Part shown: positions 30,699-41,613 of the stretch, in pieces
Position numbering within the stretch: position 1 is the stretch's first letter
Layout of the letters: the number at the start of each line of letters is the position of its first letter
Made by a program: the position numbers and the translations under genes
Source: Candidatus Pantoea deserta
Lineage (GTDB): Bacteria > Pseudomonadota > Gammaproteobacteria > Enterobacterales > Enterobacteriaceae
DNA: 64,000 nt
Assembly (NCBI RefSeq): GCF_003813865.1
Contig: NZ_RMVG01000007.1
Location: forward strand, 62,001 to 126,000
Direction: 5' to 3'
Notes under the pieces: generated by a model
Told to the model about the DNA's origin: nothing
Database searches by the model: none
What the model saw: the letters and a program-made list of their open reading frames with translations, nothing else

Positions 30699-32276
30699 TT
30701 AGATGCTGGATTTGTTCAGCTCAAGAATCGGCGCAACCACGTTGCCGCCAATATTGTTAATGCTGGTAATCGCAGGCGCGTTGATTTGCAGCGTTGACTC
30801 GGCAGAGAGCGTACCTGGCTGGCAAACTATCCACAGCTTACAGAATTGAGTATTTAACTTGCCATTAGTGTTCAACGTTAAATTTTCGCCTTTCAATACT
30901 CCAGTATTAGTGATGCTGTCAATACCGGTGACGGTCAGCTGGCCGGTGGCGGTTATCTTCCCTGAGTTAACGAAATCATTCGAGTACAGCGTCAGGTTTT
31001 CAGCGTCAACGGTCATGCGATTATTAATCTCGCTGGCGGTCAGATAGGACTCTCCCTGTGACAAAAGATTGCCTGAATTGAGATTAATAGATTTCACCGC
31101 CTTCATGGTTACGCCGTTCGTCGCCATAATCACGCCTTTACCATTATTGCTGATGCTGGTATCGGCATAAGGGGCATAACCATTGCTGGTAACGGGCGCA
31201 AAACCACTCATAAGATAAACCGTACCCTCTGAGCTAATGGTGCCGCTATTCGAAATATCTCCCGCATAAGAGATCAGCTGATTTAAAGACGAACCCTTTA
31301 TTGTCCCTTCATTGGTAATCTGGCCCGCACTGGCGGCGTAAAGGGCTGAGCTGGCCTTTATTGTGCCTGTGTTGTGTAGCTCATGCGCCGAAACCAGTTG
31401 AATCGTGTTTCCTTCCAGCGACCCGCTGTTGCTGAATTTGTTCGCGGTGGAGACGAGCAACGTTTTGCCTGCCAGGGTGCCTTTATTATTCAGTACCCCA
31501 TTCGATGAAATTTGAATAGCATCGGCTGACAGGATGCCGTTGTTATTGACGCCCAACCCTGCTTTAGTGGTCTGTAGCTGGATCACCCCAGCGGTTACGC
31601 CTCCCAGCGCGCTGATATCAATACCGACTTTATTAGAGGATGAGCCATCAGCGACGGCCGTGCCGGTAGTGGTGTCATAACTATATTTACCTGCGATCGC
31701 CTTTAACGAGCCGGTCTGGAGCTGGCCGTTAATCTTGATGCTTTCGGCTAAAATATCGGTGTAGCTCTGCGCGTTGGTTAACCCATTCAGGGTGATTGTT
31801 CCTTTCTGCACGTTGAAGCTGGTTAATGCGCCATCGGTAAAGACCGGCTTGCCAGTAGTCAAGGTCGCGCGGCTGGCATTAATGAAGCTACAGCCTTTAC
31901 AGGTAATGCCATTTGGGTTGGCAACAATCACATCGGCAGTCTGACCGGCGACCTCAATCGCACCATTAAGCTGGCTGGCTTTATTGGAGATGACCTCGTT
32001 CAGGATCACCTTTGCCGCAGCTGTCAGGTTGCCATTCTTAGCAATGTCGCCGTTTTCCCGCACCAGATCGTTGAGGCTGTTATTCAGCACCATGCCCTTG
32101 TTATTAACGTTGAAGTCCGTCCACATGTTATGTGAAAGGCCGTTAGCATCGGCGTTGTTAATGTTAACAACCGTAGAACCGTTGGCATGAGTATAGGTAG
32201 AAGGGGTAGCAAATACGGCATGCGATAGCATGACTGACGTCGCCAGGAATAGTGCGTTAAATTTATAGCGTCTCAT
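30699..32276 (-). CDS. Short TpsA exoprotein (filamentous-haemagglutinin N-terminal domain)
   Basis: 525 residues. Signal peptide (about 1-23, ending AVFA), then a TPS secretion domain (about 25-280) with the diagnostic VANPNGITCKGCSFINASRATLTTGKP region, which includes a CxxC pair seen in CdiA/HecA-type exoproteins. The rest is a run of NTGxI/NSGxI/NKGxL beta-helix repeats (about 280-480). A second Cys pair (CKLWIVC) comes shortly before the end. Typical TpsA proteins exceed 1500 residues; this one has no toxin, pretoxin or adhesin C-terminus but is followed by a terminator, so it appears complete. It lies 74 bp after its TpsB partner and is AT-rich relative to neighbours, suggesting acquisition. 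Its target is unknown. Confidence 0.88.
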   Translation of the reverse strand: MRRYKFNALFLATSVMLSHAVFATPSTYTHANGSTVVNINNADANGLSHNMWTDFNVNNKGMVLNNSLNDLVRENGDIAKNGNLTAAAKVILNEVISNKASQLNGAIEVAGQTADVIVANPNGITCKGCSFINASRATLTTGKPVFTDGALTSFNVQKGTITLNGLTNAQSYTDILAESIKINGQLQTGSLKAIAGKYSYDTTTGTAVADGSSSNKVGIDISALGGVTAGVIQLQTTKAGLGVNNNGILSADAIQISSNGVLNNKGTLAGKTLLVSTANKFSNSGSLEGNTIQLVSAHELHNTGTIKASSALYAASAGQITNEGTIKGSSLNQLISYAGDISNSGTISSEGTVYLMSGFAPVTSNGYAPYADTSISNNGKGVIMATNGVTMKAVKSINLNSGNLLSQGESYLTASEINNRMTVDAENLTLYSNDFVNSGKITATGQLTVTGIDSITNTGVLKGENLTLNTNGKLNTQFCKLWIVCQPGTLSAESTLQINAPAITSINNIGGNVVAPILELNKSSI

Positions 32277-32350
32277 TGTTTTTCCTTTAATGTTTTAGAT
32301 GTTATTCCATGAAAACAGATAGTTGAAATGTGCTCTGATAATCTCCTCTG

Positions 32351-34069
32351 TTAATATTTCCATTGCAGCGAAAACCCTAGCGTCAGAGGATCAGTTATAA
32401 ATCCTTCAGGTTTGTACAATGGCAATCCGGCAAAAAAATCATAACCGGTTTTAAAAATTTCCCCACGTACGCCGAGAACGCTACCGATTAATGTATTTCC
32501 AGAATAATACTGCTGGTTGTAGTGGCCCCATGTCTGACCTATATCTATGCCTGTATAAGGCTGATAGTCTTTTCCGTCCGGAATCCAGTTGATATCATTA
32601 CGCAGGAACCATCCCTGGTTGTCCTGTAAACTATATTCACCATCAAAGCCACGTACGCTCCAACGATTGCCTGACGCCATTCGATCCAGCGAAGAAAGCG
32701 TGTCAGGCGACAGCTGTAATTTTAAATAAGGAGAGTAGTTAAAATTTTGGCCGTAGAGCGTAAAATTAACAGCTGCTTTAATATCCAGATTGATTATCCG
32801 CCCTTCGCTGCTGATTAATCCGTTTTTTTGCTCAACAGTGTTGCCACTGTTAAACCACGGCATGCGTTTTTGATAGCTTAACGTGCCAGAAACAATAGCA
32901 TTGTTAAAATAGCGCTGATGTTCAACGATCAGTTTCCAGCCTGCACTCTTTTTCTGCATGCTGGCAAGTTCGTAATCGTTATAATAATAGTGCGTTTTCG
33001 CATTAAATAGTTGTAATCCGCCAGTGGTTTGCTGATGAACGGTGTGAGACAGAAGGCGATTTATCTGAGCACTGTAGTAACTGTTTTTATTGTTAAGCAT
33101 CCAGTCTGACAGCGTGCCCTGAATATGTTGCTGATAACTGCTCTGACTCGCATAAAGGTCCAGCCACCAGAAGCCAACGGGCACAGAGTAGCCAATCGCA
33201 CGGTTATCGCTACCTTCTGGCTTATTGCGCGGGGCTAAAGCGCGACCAGCAGAGAAGAGCAGGGTGTCATTAAGCGACGTCATATTATAAAGATAAAGCG
33301 CTGCTCCGCCCTGATAGCGGCCGGTCGTTTTGCTGCCTGCATCGTTAGCCCAGGCGCTAACCTGCCAGCGTTTGTCCTGATGGCGGTCGATTACGATATT
33401 GCTCTGACCCTGTTCTTCGCCTGGAACAACATCGATTTTCACCTCGCTTCCTGGCGTTCGCCGTAAATTAAAGCTCCCCTGCTCAAGTTCGCTAATATTT
33501 AATACGTCGCCTTCGCGCAGGGGCAGCGTCGTTTTCAGGTTGATATAATCCGGGCTGCTCTCTGTCAGCTGAATTTTCCCTACTTTGCCAGCAACGATAT
33601 CAAACCTTAACCTCTGGCTTTTTAAATCCTGCTGAGGCAAATTAACTCGTGTAGTAATATAGCCAAGTCGAATAATTTCATTTTGCAAAGTGTTGGCAAG
33701 TAATCTTATGCCGTTTACGCCCAGACATTTCCCCTGTGCCTGATGAGTAAAATAGCTCAGGCTTTTTAAATGTAATGAAGCACTATCTTGTGTCCAGGTG
33801 ACCTCCTCTATCGGATAACAAGGCGATTCGCTGGGAAAAAAGATACGGCTTTTATTTGCTTCTTGCTGAGTTGAACGATTGTTGGTATTTTGACTCTGCA
33901 AGGCTTTTTGACGAATTTTATCCTGCTCAACCTGACGGATTGATTGATCATTTAGCACGGAACTTTTATTGTCAGATGAGTTTTTTTCCGCGCCGGATGC
34001 TGAATTTATCAGGAAAAAGCTAAGGGCAAAAACAAAGCTAACACTCCTTGTGTTTAAATATTTTTCCAT
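32351..34069 (-). CDS. TpsB outer-membrane transporter (ShlB/FhaC family)
   Basis: 572 residues: signal peptide (about 1-27), a linker, a POTRA_2-type domain (about 78-165, with the Cys pair in SESPCYPIEE and GKCLGVN), then a 16-strand beta-barrel with the SVRGFDGE L6 motif and the terminal aromatic QWKY of outer-membrane barrels. It secretes the adjacent TpsA by recognising its TPS domain. Upstream of its partner on the same strand, it sits where E. coli has yiiX, between rpmE and metJ. High A+T content supports horizontal gain. Confidence 0.92.
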   Translation of the reverse strand: MEKYLNTRSVSFVFALSFFLINSASGAEKNSSDNKSSVLNDQSIRQVEQDKIRQKALQSQNTNNRSTQQEANKSRIFFPSESPCYPIEEVTWTQDSASLHLKSLSYFTHQAQGKCLGVNGIRLLANTLQNEIIRLGYITTRVNLPQQDLKSQRLRFDIVAGKVGKIQLTESSPDYINLKTTLPLREGDVLNISELEQGSFNLRRTPGSEVKIDVVPGEEQGQSNIVIDRHQDKRWQVSAWANDAGSKTTGRYQGGAALYLYNMTSLNDTLLFSAGRALAPRNKPEGSDNRAIGYSVPVGFWWLDLYASQSSYQQHIQGTLSDWMLNNKNSYYSAQINRLLSHTVHQQTTGGLQLFNAKTHYYYNDYELASMQKKSAGWKLIVEHQRYFNNAIVSGTLSYQKRMPWFNSGNTVEQKNGLISSEGRIINLDIKAAVNFTLYGQNFNYSPYLKLQLSPDTLSSLDRMASGNRWSVRGFDGEYSLQDNQGWFLRNDINWIPDGKDYQPYTGIDIGQTWGHYNQQYYSGNTLIGSVLGVRGEIFKTGYDFFAGLPLYKPEGFITDPLTLGFSLQWKY

Positions 34070-34235
34070 GTGTTGCGCCAGTAGAATAATTTAGCGCTGG
34101 AGTTTACTTATTTTGCATTGCGCGAACAATAGAGGCGTATTTTGTTTTGTTTTTAATTTTGGTCTATATGTTAAATTTAAGTCGGCACTGGAAAATAGAT
34201 TTATTTTCGCTGGATAGAATTATTATTATTAGCAG

Positions 34236-34278
34236 ATCTTATATTGGCGGCAGGTTCTCAAATGATAATCTGCCGCCA
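34236..34278 (-). terminator. Possible metJ terminator
   Basis: Perfect 9-bp repeat TGGCGGCAG/CTGCCGCCA with a 16-nt loop; the tail is A/T-rich but not a U run. Confidence 0.45.
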
Positions 34279-34289
34279 GGACGGAAAAA

Positions 34290-34607
34290 TTAATACTCCC
34301 AGGTATCGGGATTGACGCCCTTTTCACGCATGATCTTTTTCGCTTCTTCCGGGATTTCATCGCTACGCTCTTTGCGCAGATCGACGTCGTCAGGCAGAGG
34401 CTGTCCGGTAAAGGCGTGTAAAAAGGCTTCGCACAGCAGTTCGCTATTTGTCGCGTGACGCAGGTTGTTGACCTGACGACGAGTACGCTCATCCGTTAAA
34501 ATCTTCAGCACGCTCAATGGGATAGAAACTGTGATCTTTTTGACCTGCTCACTCTTCTTACCGTGTTCAGCGTAAGGGCTGATATATTCGCCGTTCCATT
34601 CAGCCAT
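34290..34607 (-). CDS. metJ: MetJ, methionine repressor
   Basis: A 105-residue ribbon-helix-helix protein, E. coli length, with the DNA-contacting strand [33 protein letters not shown] intact. With S-adenosylmethionine it binds tandem AGACGTCT boxes; arrays are present at 34787 and 38613. It is divergent from metBL. Confidence 0.98.
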   Translation of the reverse strand: MAEWNGEYISPYAEHGKKSEQVKKITVSIPLSVLKILTDERTRRQVNNLRHATNSELLCEAFLHAFTGQPLPDDVDLRKERSDEIPEEAKKIMREKGVNPDTWEY

Positions 34608-34786
34608 GGGTTACCTTAATCAATAAAAGTTAAAAGTGGGGAAATCCGTGGATTATGCCCGATTTTACCGTGCCTGACCTGTTGAACTGCTGGGTTTCTT
34701 CATTCTGAGCATGAAAAGGGCACAGAACGCAGGCAATCAGGGGATAATTTTAGCGGGTAAAGCCTTTCTGCTCAATCTATACGCAA

Positions 34787-34818
34787 AGACATTTAGATGT
34801 CCAGATGTATTGACGTCT
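34787..34818. promoter_or_regulatory. Four tandem met boxes (MetJ operator) at metJ/metB
   Basis: Four contiguous 8-bp units, the first AGACATTT and the last TGACGTCT, each matching AGACGTCT at five to seven positions. Located between the divergent metJ and metB promoters, so it serves repression of both. Confidence 0.9.
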
Positions 34819-34876
34819 AATCGTGGGGTGTTATTCTGTTGCCTCTTTGTTAATCTTTTCAGGAATGGAATGCACC

Positions 34877-36037
34877 ATGACGCGTAAACAGGCAACCATC
34901 GCAGTTCGCAGCGGTTTGAATGATGACGAGCAATATGGCTGTGTTGTCCCACCGATTCATCTCTCCAGCACCTATAACTTCCTGGATTTCAACGAGCCGC
35001 GCGCGCACGATTATTCACGCCGCGGCAACCCGACGCGCGATGTGGTACAGCGCGCGCTGGCGGAACTGGAAGGGGGCGCCGGCGCGGTGTTAACGAATAC
35101 CGGCATGTCGGCCATTCATCTGGTGACGACAGTGTTCCTGAAGCCTGGCGATCTGCTTGTTGCGCCGCATGACTGCTACGGCGGCAGCTATCGCCTGTTT
35201 GACAGCCTTGCGAAGCGCGGCGCCTACCGCGTGAAATTCGTCGACCAGGGCGACCGTGCCGCGCTGGAGGCGGCGCTGGCGGAAAAACCGAAGCTGGTGC
35301 TGGTGGAAAGCCCAAGCAATCCCTTGCTGCGCGTGGTAGACATCGCCGCTATTTGCGAGGCGGCGCGCAGCGCGGGCGCGGTCAGCGTAGTCGACAATAC
35401 CTTCCTGAGTCCGGCGCTGCAAAATCCGCTGGCGCTGGGCGCGGACCTGGTGATTCATTCCTGTACCAAATACCTTAACGGCCATTCCGACGTGGTCGCG
35501 GGAGCGGTGATCGCCAAAGACCCGGCGCTGGCGACCGAGCTTGCCTGGTGGGCCAATAATATCGGCGTTACCGGCGCGGCTTTCGACAGTTATCTGCTGC
35601 TGCGCGGTCTGCGGACGCTGGCCCCGCGTATGGCTGCGGCGCAGCGCAACGCGCTGGCAATTGTGGAATATCTGCAACAGCAACCGCTGGTGAAAAAGCT
35701 GTATCATCCCTCCTTGCCGGAAAATGCCGGGCATGAATATGCCGTGCGTCAGCAGCGGGGCTTTGGCGCGATGCTGAGTTTTGAGCTGGACGGCGACGAA
35801 GCGCTGCTGCGTCGTTTTCTAAAAGCGCTACAGCTGTTTACGCTGGCGGAGTCGCTCGGTGGCGTCGAAAGCCTGATTTCCCACACCGCGACCATGACAC
35901 ATGCAGGCATGTCCGCAGAGGCGCGCGCAGCGGCGGGTATTTCCGAAACTCTGCTGCGTGTTTCTGTGGGTATTGAGGATCACGAAGATTTAATAGCCGA
36001 TCTGGACAATGCATTCCGGACGGCATCTGAGGGTTAA
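34877..36037 (+). CDS. metB: MetB, cystathionine gamma-synthase
   Basis: 386 residues from the ATG at 34877 (E. coli length); an in-frame upstream ATG at 34823 falls past the operator and is rejected. The PLP lysine lies in VIHSCTKYLNGHSDVVAG, with YSRRGNPTRDVVQRALAELEGG as the substrate region. It joins O-succinylhomoserine and cysteine into cystathionine. It lies 2 nt before metL, forming metBL. Confidence 0.98.
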   Translation: MTRKQATIAVRSGLNDDEQYGCVVPPIHLSSTYNFLDFNEPRAHDYSRRGNPTRDVVQRALAELEGGAGAVLTNTGMSAIHLVTTVFLKPGDLLVAPHDCYGGSYRLFDSLAKRGAYRVKFVDQGDRAALEAALAEKPKLVLVESPSNPLLRVVDIAAICEAARSAGAVSVVDNTFLSPALQNPLALGADLVIHSCTKYLNGHSDVVAGAVIAKDPALATELAWWANNIGVTGAAFDSYLLLRGLRTLAPRMAAAQRNALAIVEYLQQQPLVKKLYHPSLPENAGHEYAVRQQRGFGAMLSFELDGDEALLRRFLKALQLFTLAESLGGVESLISHTATMTHAGMSAEARAAAGISETLLRVSVGIEDHEDLIADLDNAFRTASEG

Positions 36038-36039
36038 AG

Positions 36040-38475
36040 ATGACGATTTCAGCAGGCGCGGCAACGCCAGACAGTAAACAGTTGCATAAATTTGGCGGCA
36101 GCAGCCTGGCGGATGCGCGCTGCTATCAGCGCGTCGCCACCATTATGGCGGACTACAGTCGGCCCGGTGATTTAATGGTGGTGTCAGCGGCTGGCTCGAC
36201 GACCAACCAGCTGATTAGCTGGCTAAAGCTCAGCCAGAGCGATCGCCTGGCGGCGCATCAGGTGCAACAGTCTTTACGGCGCTATCACAGCGAGCTGATC
36301 GCTGCGCTGCTGCCTGCTGAATATGCTGAACCCCTCACCGCCTCTTTTATTCGCGATCTGGAAAAACTGGCGGCGCTGCTGGACGGCGCTATCAACGATG
36401 CGATCTACGCCGAAGTGGTCGGTCACGGCGAAGTGTGGTCGGCGCGGCTGATGGCGGCGGTGCTGAGCCAGCGCGATATTGATGCCTGCTGGCTTGACGC
36501 GCGCGACTTTCTGCGCGCCGAACGCGCCGCTCAGCCGCAGGTCGATGAGGGGAAATCCTGGCCGCTGCTGCAAACCCTGCTGGCGCAGCATCCGCACCAG
36601 CGCATCGTGGTCACCGGCTTTATCAGCCGCAACGACGCGGGCGAAACGGTTTTGCTGGGTCGCAATGGTTCGGACTACTCTGCGACGCAGATTGGCGCGC
36701 TGGCTGGCGTCAGCCGCGTCACCATCTGGAGCGACGTCGCCGGGGTATACAGCGCCGATCCGCGCAAAGTGTCCGACGCCTGTCTGCTGCCGCTGCTGCG
36801 TCTCGACGAAGCCAGCGAGCTGGCGCGTCTTGCGGCGCCCGTGCTGCATACCCGTACCTTGCAGCCGGTTTCCGGCAGCGACATCGATCTCCAGCTGCGC
36901 TGTAGCTATCAGCCGGAGCAGGGGTCGACGCGCATCGAACGCGTACTGGCCTCCGGCACCGGCGCGCGTATCGTCACCAGCCATGATGACGTCTGCCTGA
37001 TTGAAGTACAGGTACCGGAGCAGCATGATTTCGTCGCGCTGCATAAAGAGGTCGAGCAGCATCTTACGCGCGCGCAGCTGCGGCCGCTGGCGACCGGCGT
37101 ACACCCTGATCGTCAGCTACTGCAACTCTGCTATACCTCGGAAGTGGTCAACAGCGTGTTCCAGCTGCTCCAGGATGCAGGCCTGCCGGCGCATCTGCAA
37201 CTGCGCGAAGGTCTGGCGATGGTGGCGCTGGTGGGCGCGGGCGTGACGCGCAATCCGCTGCACAGCCATCGCTTCTGGCAGGAGATTCAGGATCAGCCGG
37301 TCGAGTTCGTCTGGCAGTCGGAAGATCATATCAGTCTGGTGGCGGTGCTGCGCGTCGGTCCGACGCAGTCGCTGATTCAGGGGCTGCATCAGTCCCTGTT
37401 CCGGGCGGAAAAGCGCATCGGCCTGATGCTGTTCGGTAAAGGTAATATCGGTTCGCGCTGGCTGGAGCTGTTTGCGCGCGAGCAGGAAGCGCTCTCGGCG
37501 CGTACCGGTTTTGAATATGTGCTCGCGGGCGTGGCGGACAGCCAGCGTAGCCTGCTGAGCTATGAGGGCCTTGATGCCAGCCGCGCGCTGGCCTTCTTTG
37601 ACGACGAAGCGGAAGCGCGCGACGAAGAGTCGCTGTTCCTGTGGATGCGCGCTCACCCGTTCGACGATCTGGTAGTGCTTGACGTGACCGCCAGCACGCC
37701 GCTGGCGCAGCAGTATCTTGATTTTGCCAGCCACGGTTTCCACGTGATTAGCGCCAATAAAGTCGCGGGCGCCTCTGACAGCCAGACCTGGCGTCAAATC
37801 CGCGATGCGTTTGCGAAAACCGGCCGTCACTGGCTGTATAACGCGACGGTGGGCGCAGGTTTACCCATCAACTACACGGTGCGCGATCTGCGTGACAGCG
37901 GCGATACGATTTTAGCCATCAGCGGGATCTTCTCCGGCACGCTCTCCTGGCTGTTTTTGCAGTTCGACGGCACGGTGCCTTTTACCGAGCTGGTAGACCA
38001 GGCGTGGCAGCAGGGATTAACCGAACCGGATCCGCGTGTTGATCTGTCGGGCCAGGACGTGAAGCGCAAGCTGGTGATTCTGGCGCGTGAGGCGGGCTAT
38101 AACATCGAGCCGGAACAGGTCCGCGTTGAATCGCTGGTGCCGGCGGGCTGCGAAGAAGGCTCGATCGACGATTTCTTCGAGCATGGCGACGCGCTCAATG
38201 ATCAGATGCTGCAACGGCTGGAAGCGGCGCAGGAGATGGGGCTGGTGCTGCGCTACGTCGCGCGTTTTGACGCCAGCGGTAAAGCGCGCGTAGGGGTTGA
38301 AGCGGTGCGCCCGGAGCATCCGCTGGCGGCGCTGTTGCCGTGCGATAACGTCTTCGCGATCGAGAGCCGCTGGTATCGCGACAATCCGCTGGTTATCCGT
38401 GGACCAGGCGCAGGGCGCGACGTGACGGCGGGCGCCATTCAGTCGGATATTCATCGACTTGCCCAGCTGCTGTAA
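36040..38475 (+). CDS. metL: MetL, bifunctional aspartokinase II / homoserine dehydrogenase II
   Basis: 811 residues: an aspartokinase domain (about 15-285, KFGGSSLAD start, LGRNGSDYSATQIGAL), a regulatory linker, and a homoserine dehydrogenase domain (about 460-808, MLFGKGNIGSRWLELF Rossmann loop, ISANKVAGA, GAGLPINYTVRDLRDSGD). It commits aspartate to methionine and threonine synthesis. Co-transcribed with metB, hence MetJ-repressed. E. coli MetL is not feedback-inhibited. Confidence 0.97.
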   Translation: MTISAGAATPDSKQLHKFGGSSLADARCYQRVATIMADYSRPGDLMVVSAAGSTTNQLISWLKLSQSDRLAAHQVQQSLRRYHSELIAALLPAEYAEPLTASFIRDLEKLAALLDGAINDAIYAEVVGHGEVWSARLMAAVLSQRDIDACWLDARDFLRAERAAQPQVDEGKSWPLLQTLLAQHPHQRIVVTGFISRNDAGETVLLGRNGSDYSATQIGALAGVSRVTIWSDVAGVYSADPRKVSDACLLPLLRLDEASELARLAAPVLHTRTLQPVSGSDIDLQLRCSYQPEQGSTRIERVLASGTGARIVTSHDDVCLIEVQVPEQHDFVALHKEVEQHLTRAQLRPLATGVHPDRQLLQLCYTSEVVNSVFQLLQDAGLPAHLQLREGLAMVALVGAGVTRNPLHSHRFWQEIQDQPVEFVWQSEDHISLVAVLRVGPTQSLIQGLHQSLFRAEKRIGLMLFGKGNIGSRWLELFAREQEALSARTGFEYVLAGVADSQRSLLSYEGLDASRALAFFDDEAEARDEESLFLWMRAHPFDDLVVLDVTASTPLAQQYLDFASHGFHVISANKVAGASDSQTWRQIRDAFAKTGRHWLYNATVGAGLPINYTVRDLRDSGDTILAISGIFSGTLSWLFLQFDGTVPFTELVDQAWQQGLTEPDPRVDLSGQDVKRKLVILAREAGYNIEPEQVRVESLVPAGCEEGSIDDFFEHGDALNDQMLQRLEAAQEMGLVLRYVARFDASGKARVGVEAVRPEHPLAALLPCDNVFAIESRWYRDNPLVIRGPGAGRDVTAGAIQSDIHRLAQLL

Positions 38476-38483
38476 TTTTTCTG

Positions 38484-38506
38484 GCGCCTGTCCTCGTGAC
38501 AGGCGC
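38484..38506 (+). terminator. Hairpin after metL
   Basis: A 9-bp perfect stem GCGCCTGTC/GACAGGCGC with a 5-nt loop; a run of five T follows only after 11 nt. Confidence 0.5.
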
Positions 38507-38598
38507 TCAGCCTGCCTTTTTGCTTCGTATGAATTTCCCTCATCTTGTTTGAATTTTTGTCACGCCTCTTTATCACTTTTCAGTTGACGCCCTCATAA

Positions 38599-39585
<987 letters not shown>

Positions 39586-39624
39586 TGTTGTTGCCGGGCC
39601 GCCTCGCGGCTGCCCGCCGCCCTC

Positions 39625-41226
39625 TTAAAACACCACCGCCTGACCATCTTTTCTGCTCTCCGTCGCGGCGATATAAAAGCCTTGCGGGTCGCGCACGATC
39701 GCCTGCGCTCCGCCAAAGTTGTAGCCCTGAAGCGGATCTTCCAGCGTGACCTGATGGCCCAGCCGACGCAGCGCCGCCAGCGTATTGCGCTCCAGCGATG
39801 CCTCAAACACCACATGGCGTCCCTGAACCACACGCCAGCGCGGCGCGTCGATCGCCGCCTGCGGATTCTGCTTATGCAGCATAATACGCAGCGCCAGCTG
39901 TAGATGGCCCTGCGCCTGCATCGGGCCGCCCATGACGCCAAAGGACATCAGCGGCGCGCCCTGCGCGTCGAGCGCAAAGGCCGGGATAATGGTATGGAAA
40001 GGGCGCTTGCCGCCTGCCACCACATTAGGATGCGCGGGATCGAGCGAGAAGCCCGCGCCGCGGTTTTGCAAACTAATGCCGGTCTCAGGCACGACCACGC
40101 CTGAGCCGAAACCCATAAAGTTTGACTGAATAAACGAGACCATCATGCCGCTGGCGTCAGCGGTGCTGAGGTAGACGGTGCCGCTCTGCTGCGGCTCGCC
40201 AAAGGTAAAATCGCCTGCGCGTTCAGGATCGATTAGCGCCGCGCGCTGGCGTAAATAGCTCTCGCTCAGCAGCTGTTCCGCCGGAAACTCCAGATGATCT
40301 TCATCGCTGATATAACGCTCCAGATCGACCAGCGCCAGCTTCATCGCCTCAATAGAAAGGTGTAGCCAGGGCAGGGAGTCGGGCTGATAGCGGCCAATGT
40401 CGAGTTGCTCAAGAATGCCCAGCGCAATCAGCGTGGCGATGCCCTGGCCATTAGGCGGCAGCTCCTGCACCGAACCGCCCGCAAACGGCTGCGACAGCAC
40501 CTTAACCCAGTCGGGGCGGTGATTATGCAAATCTTCCCGCGTCAGCGCGGCGTTGTGCTGGCGGGCGAAGGCGACAATTTTTTCCGCCAGTTCGCCGCGA
40601 TAAAAGCTTTCGCCTCGGCTTGCGGCGATTTTTTGCAGCGTTGCCGCCTGCGCCGGATTGCGGAACAGTTCACCCGCGCGCGGCGGGCGGCCGTCCGGCG
40701 CAAAGCACTCGCGAAAACCCGGCTGATGCTGGAGCTTGTCGTAGCCGCGCTGCCAGAGTTCGGCGATCAGCGGCGAAACCGGAAAGCCGTTGCGCGCATA
40801 GTCGATAGCCGGCTGCGCCAGGGTGGTCAGCGGCAGGGTGCCAAAACGCTCGGCCAGCGCGACCCATGCGGAGACTGCGCCCGGCACGATCACGGCTTCC
40901 CAGCCGATTTCCGGCATACGGCTGCGGCCGACAAAACGATCGGGATGCCAGGCTGCGGGCGCGCGGCCAGAGGCGTTCAGGCCATGCAGCTCTTTTCCAT
41001 CCCAGATAATGGCGAAAGCGTCGCTGCCGATGCCGTTGCCGGTCGGCTCCAGTACGGTAAGCGCCATCGCCGTCGCGATGGCCGCGTCAGCGGCGTTTCC
41101 CCCTTGCTGCAACATGCGCAGACCGGCCTGAGCGGCCAGCGGCTGAGAGGTCGCGACAGCGTTATGGCCCATCATCGGCACCCGATGCGACGGGTAGCTG
41201 GCGTGAAAATCATACTCTGAATGCAT
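39625..41226 (-). CDS. Gamma-glutamyltransferase family protein (YwrD-like, cytosolic)
   Basis: 533 residues from the ATG at 41226, with TAAGGA upstream; longer in-frame starts have no such site. Ntn-hydrolase fold of the GGT family: GGNAADAAIA, GIGSDAFAIIWDG, PPNGQGI, and the self-cleavage nucleophile Thr in QSGTVYLS, followed by FGVMGG and FGGAQAIV. No signal peptide, so unlike periplasmic Ggt it is cytosolic; YwrD-type members are of unsettled substrate. It is separated from metF by 39 bp, convergent. A role in glutathione or gamma-glutamyl amide turnover is inferred from family only. Confidence 0.85.
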   Translation of the reverse strand: MHSEYDFHASYPSHRVPMMGHNAVATSQPLAAQAGLRMLQQGGNAADAAIATAMALTVLEPTGNGIGSDAFAIIWDGKELHGLNASGRAPAAWHPDRFVGRSRMPEIGWEAVIVPGAVSAWVALAERFGTLPLTTLAQPAIDYARNGFPVSPLIAELWQRGYDKLQHQPGFRECFAPDGRPPRAGELFRNPAQAATLQKIAASRGESFYRGELAEKIVAFARQHNAALTREDLHNHRPDWVKVLSQPFAGGSVQELPPNGQGIATLIALGILEQLDIGRYQPDSLPWLHLSIEAMKLALVDLERYISDEDHLEFPAEQLLSESYLRQRAALIDPERAGDFTFGEPQQSGTVYLSTADASGMMVSFIQSNFMGFGSGVVVPETGISLQNRGAGFSLDPAHPNVVAGGKRPFHTIIPAFALDAQGAPLMSFGVMGGPMQAQGHLQLALRIMLHKQNPQAAIDAPRWRVVQGRHVVFEASLERNTLAALRRLGHQVTLEDPLQGYNFGGAQAIVRDPQGFYIAATESRKDGQAVVF

Positions 41227-41431
41227 TTCCGTATCCTTAGCAAAGAGCAGCTGCGCCAGGAAGGTGCGCCGCGGCGGTGCAGTTGTCATCCTGCTGCAAT
41301 CTGACCGTGAGATGAAACAGGAAAAAAGCATAGGTTTTGCAGATTGGCGCGAATTTTGCCTGTTTTTTAGGCGGGCAGCGCTACTGTAGCAGTGTAAACG
41401 ATGCGCATTTTTTGCAATTTTTGCGCTTTTT

Positions 41432-41443
41432 TTAAGCGAGGCG
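41432..41443 (+). repeat. Third copy of TTAAGCGAGGCG
   Basis: Exact copy of the 12-mer found twice upstream of the KGG gene. It lies in the divergent region between the GGT-like gene and the XRE gene, about 205 bp before the GGT start. Confidence 0.7.
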
Positions 41444-41613
41444 CGGCAGGTTAGCCGTTAGCGATCAATGGGTTGTTTTGCTTATAGCGGAAAGGTGATT
41501 TTTCGCCAAAAAAATAATCAACATTCACGCGGCAAATAGTCAGGTCTCTATCCATACTTAGAATCCCGACGATATGTTGCATTAGATAAACAACTTAATC
41601 AGACGGTGCAAAT

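Noticed and set aside
30699-32276. TpsA as a contact-dependent inhibition (CdiA) protein
   Set aside because: No pretoxin VENN-type motif, no C-terminal toxin, no small immunity gene downstream; the gene ends at a terminator.
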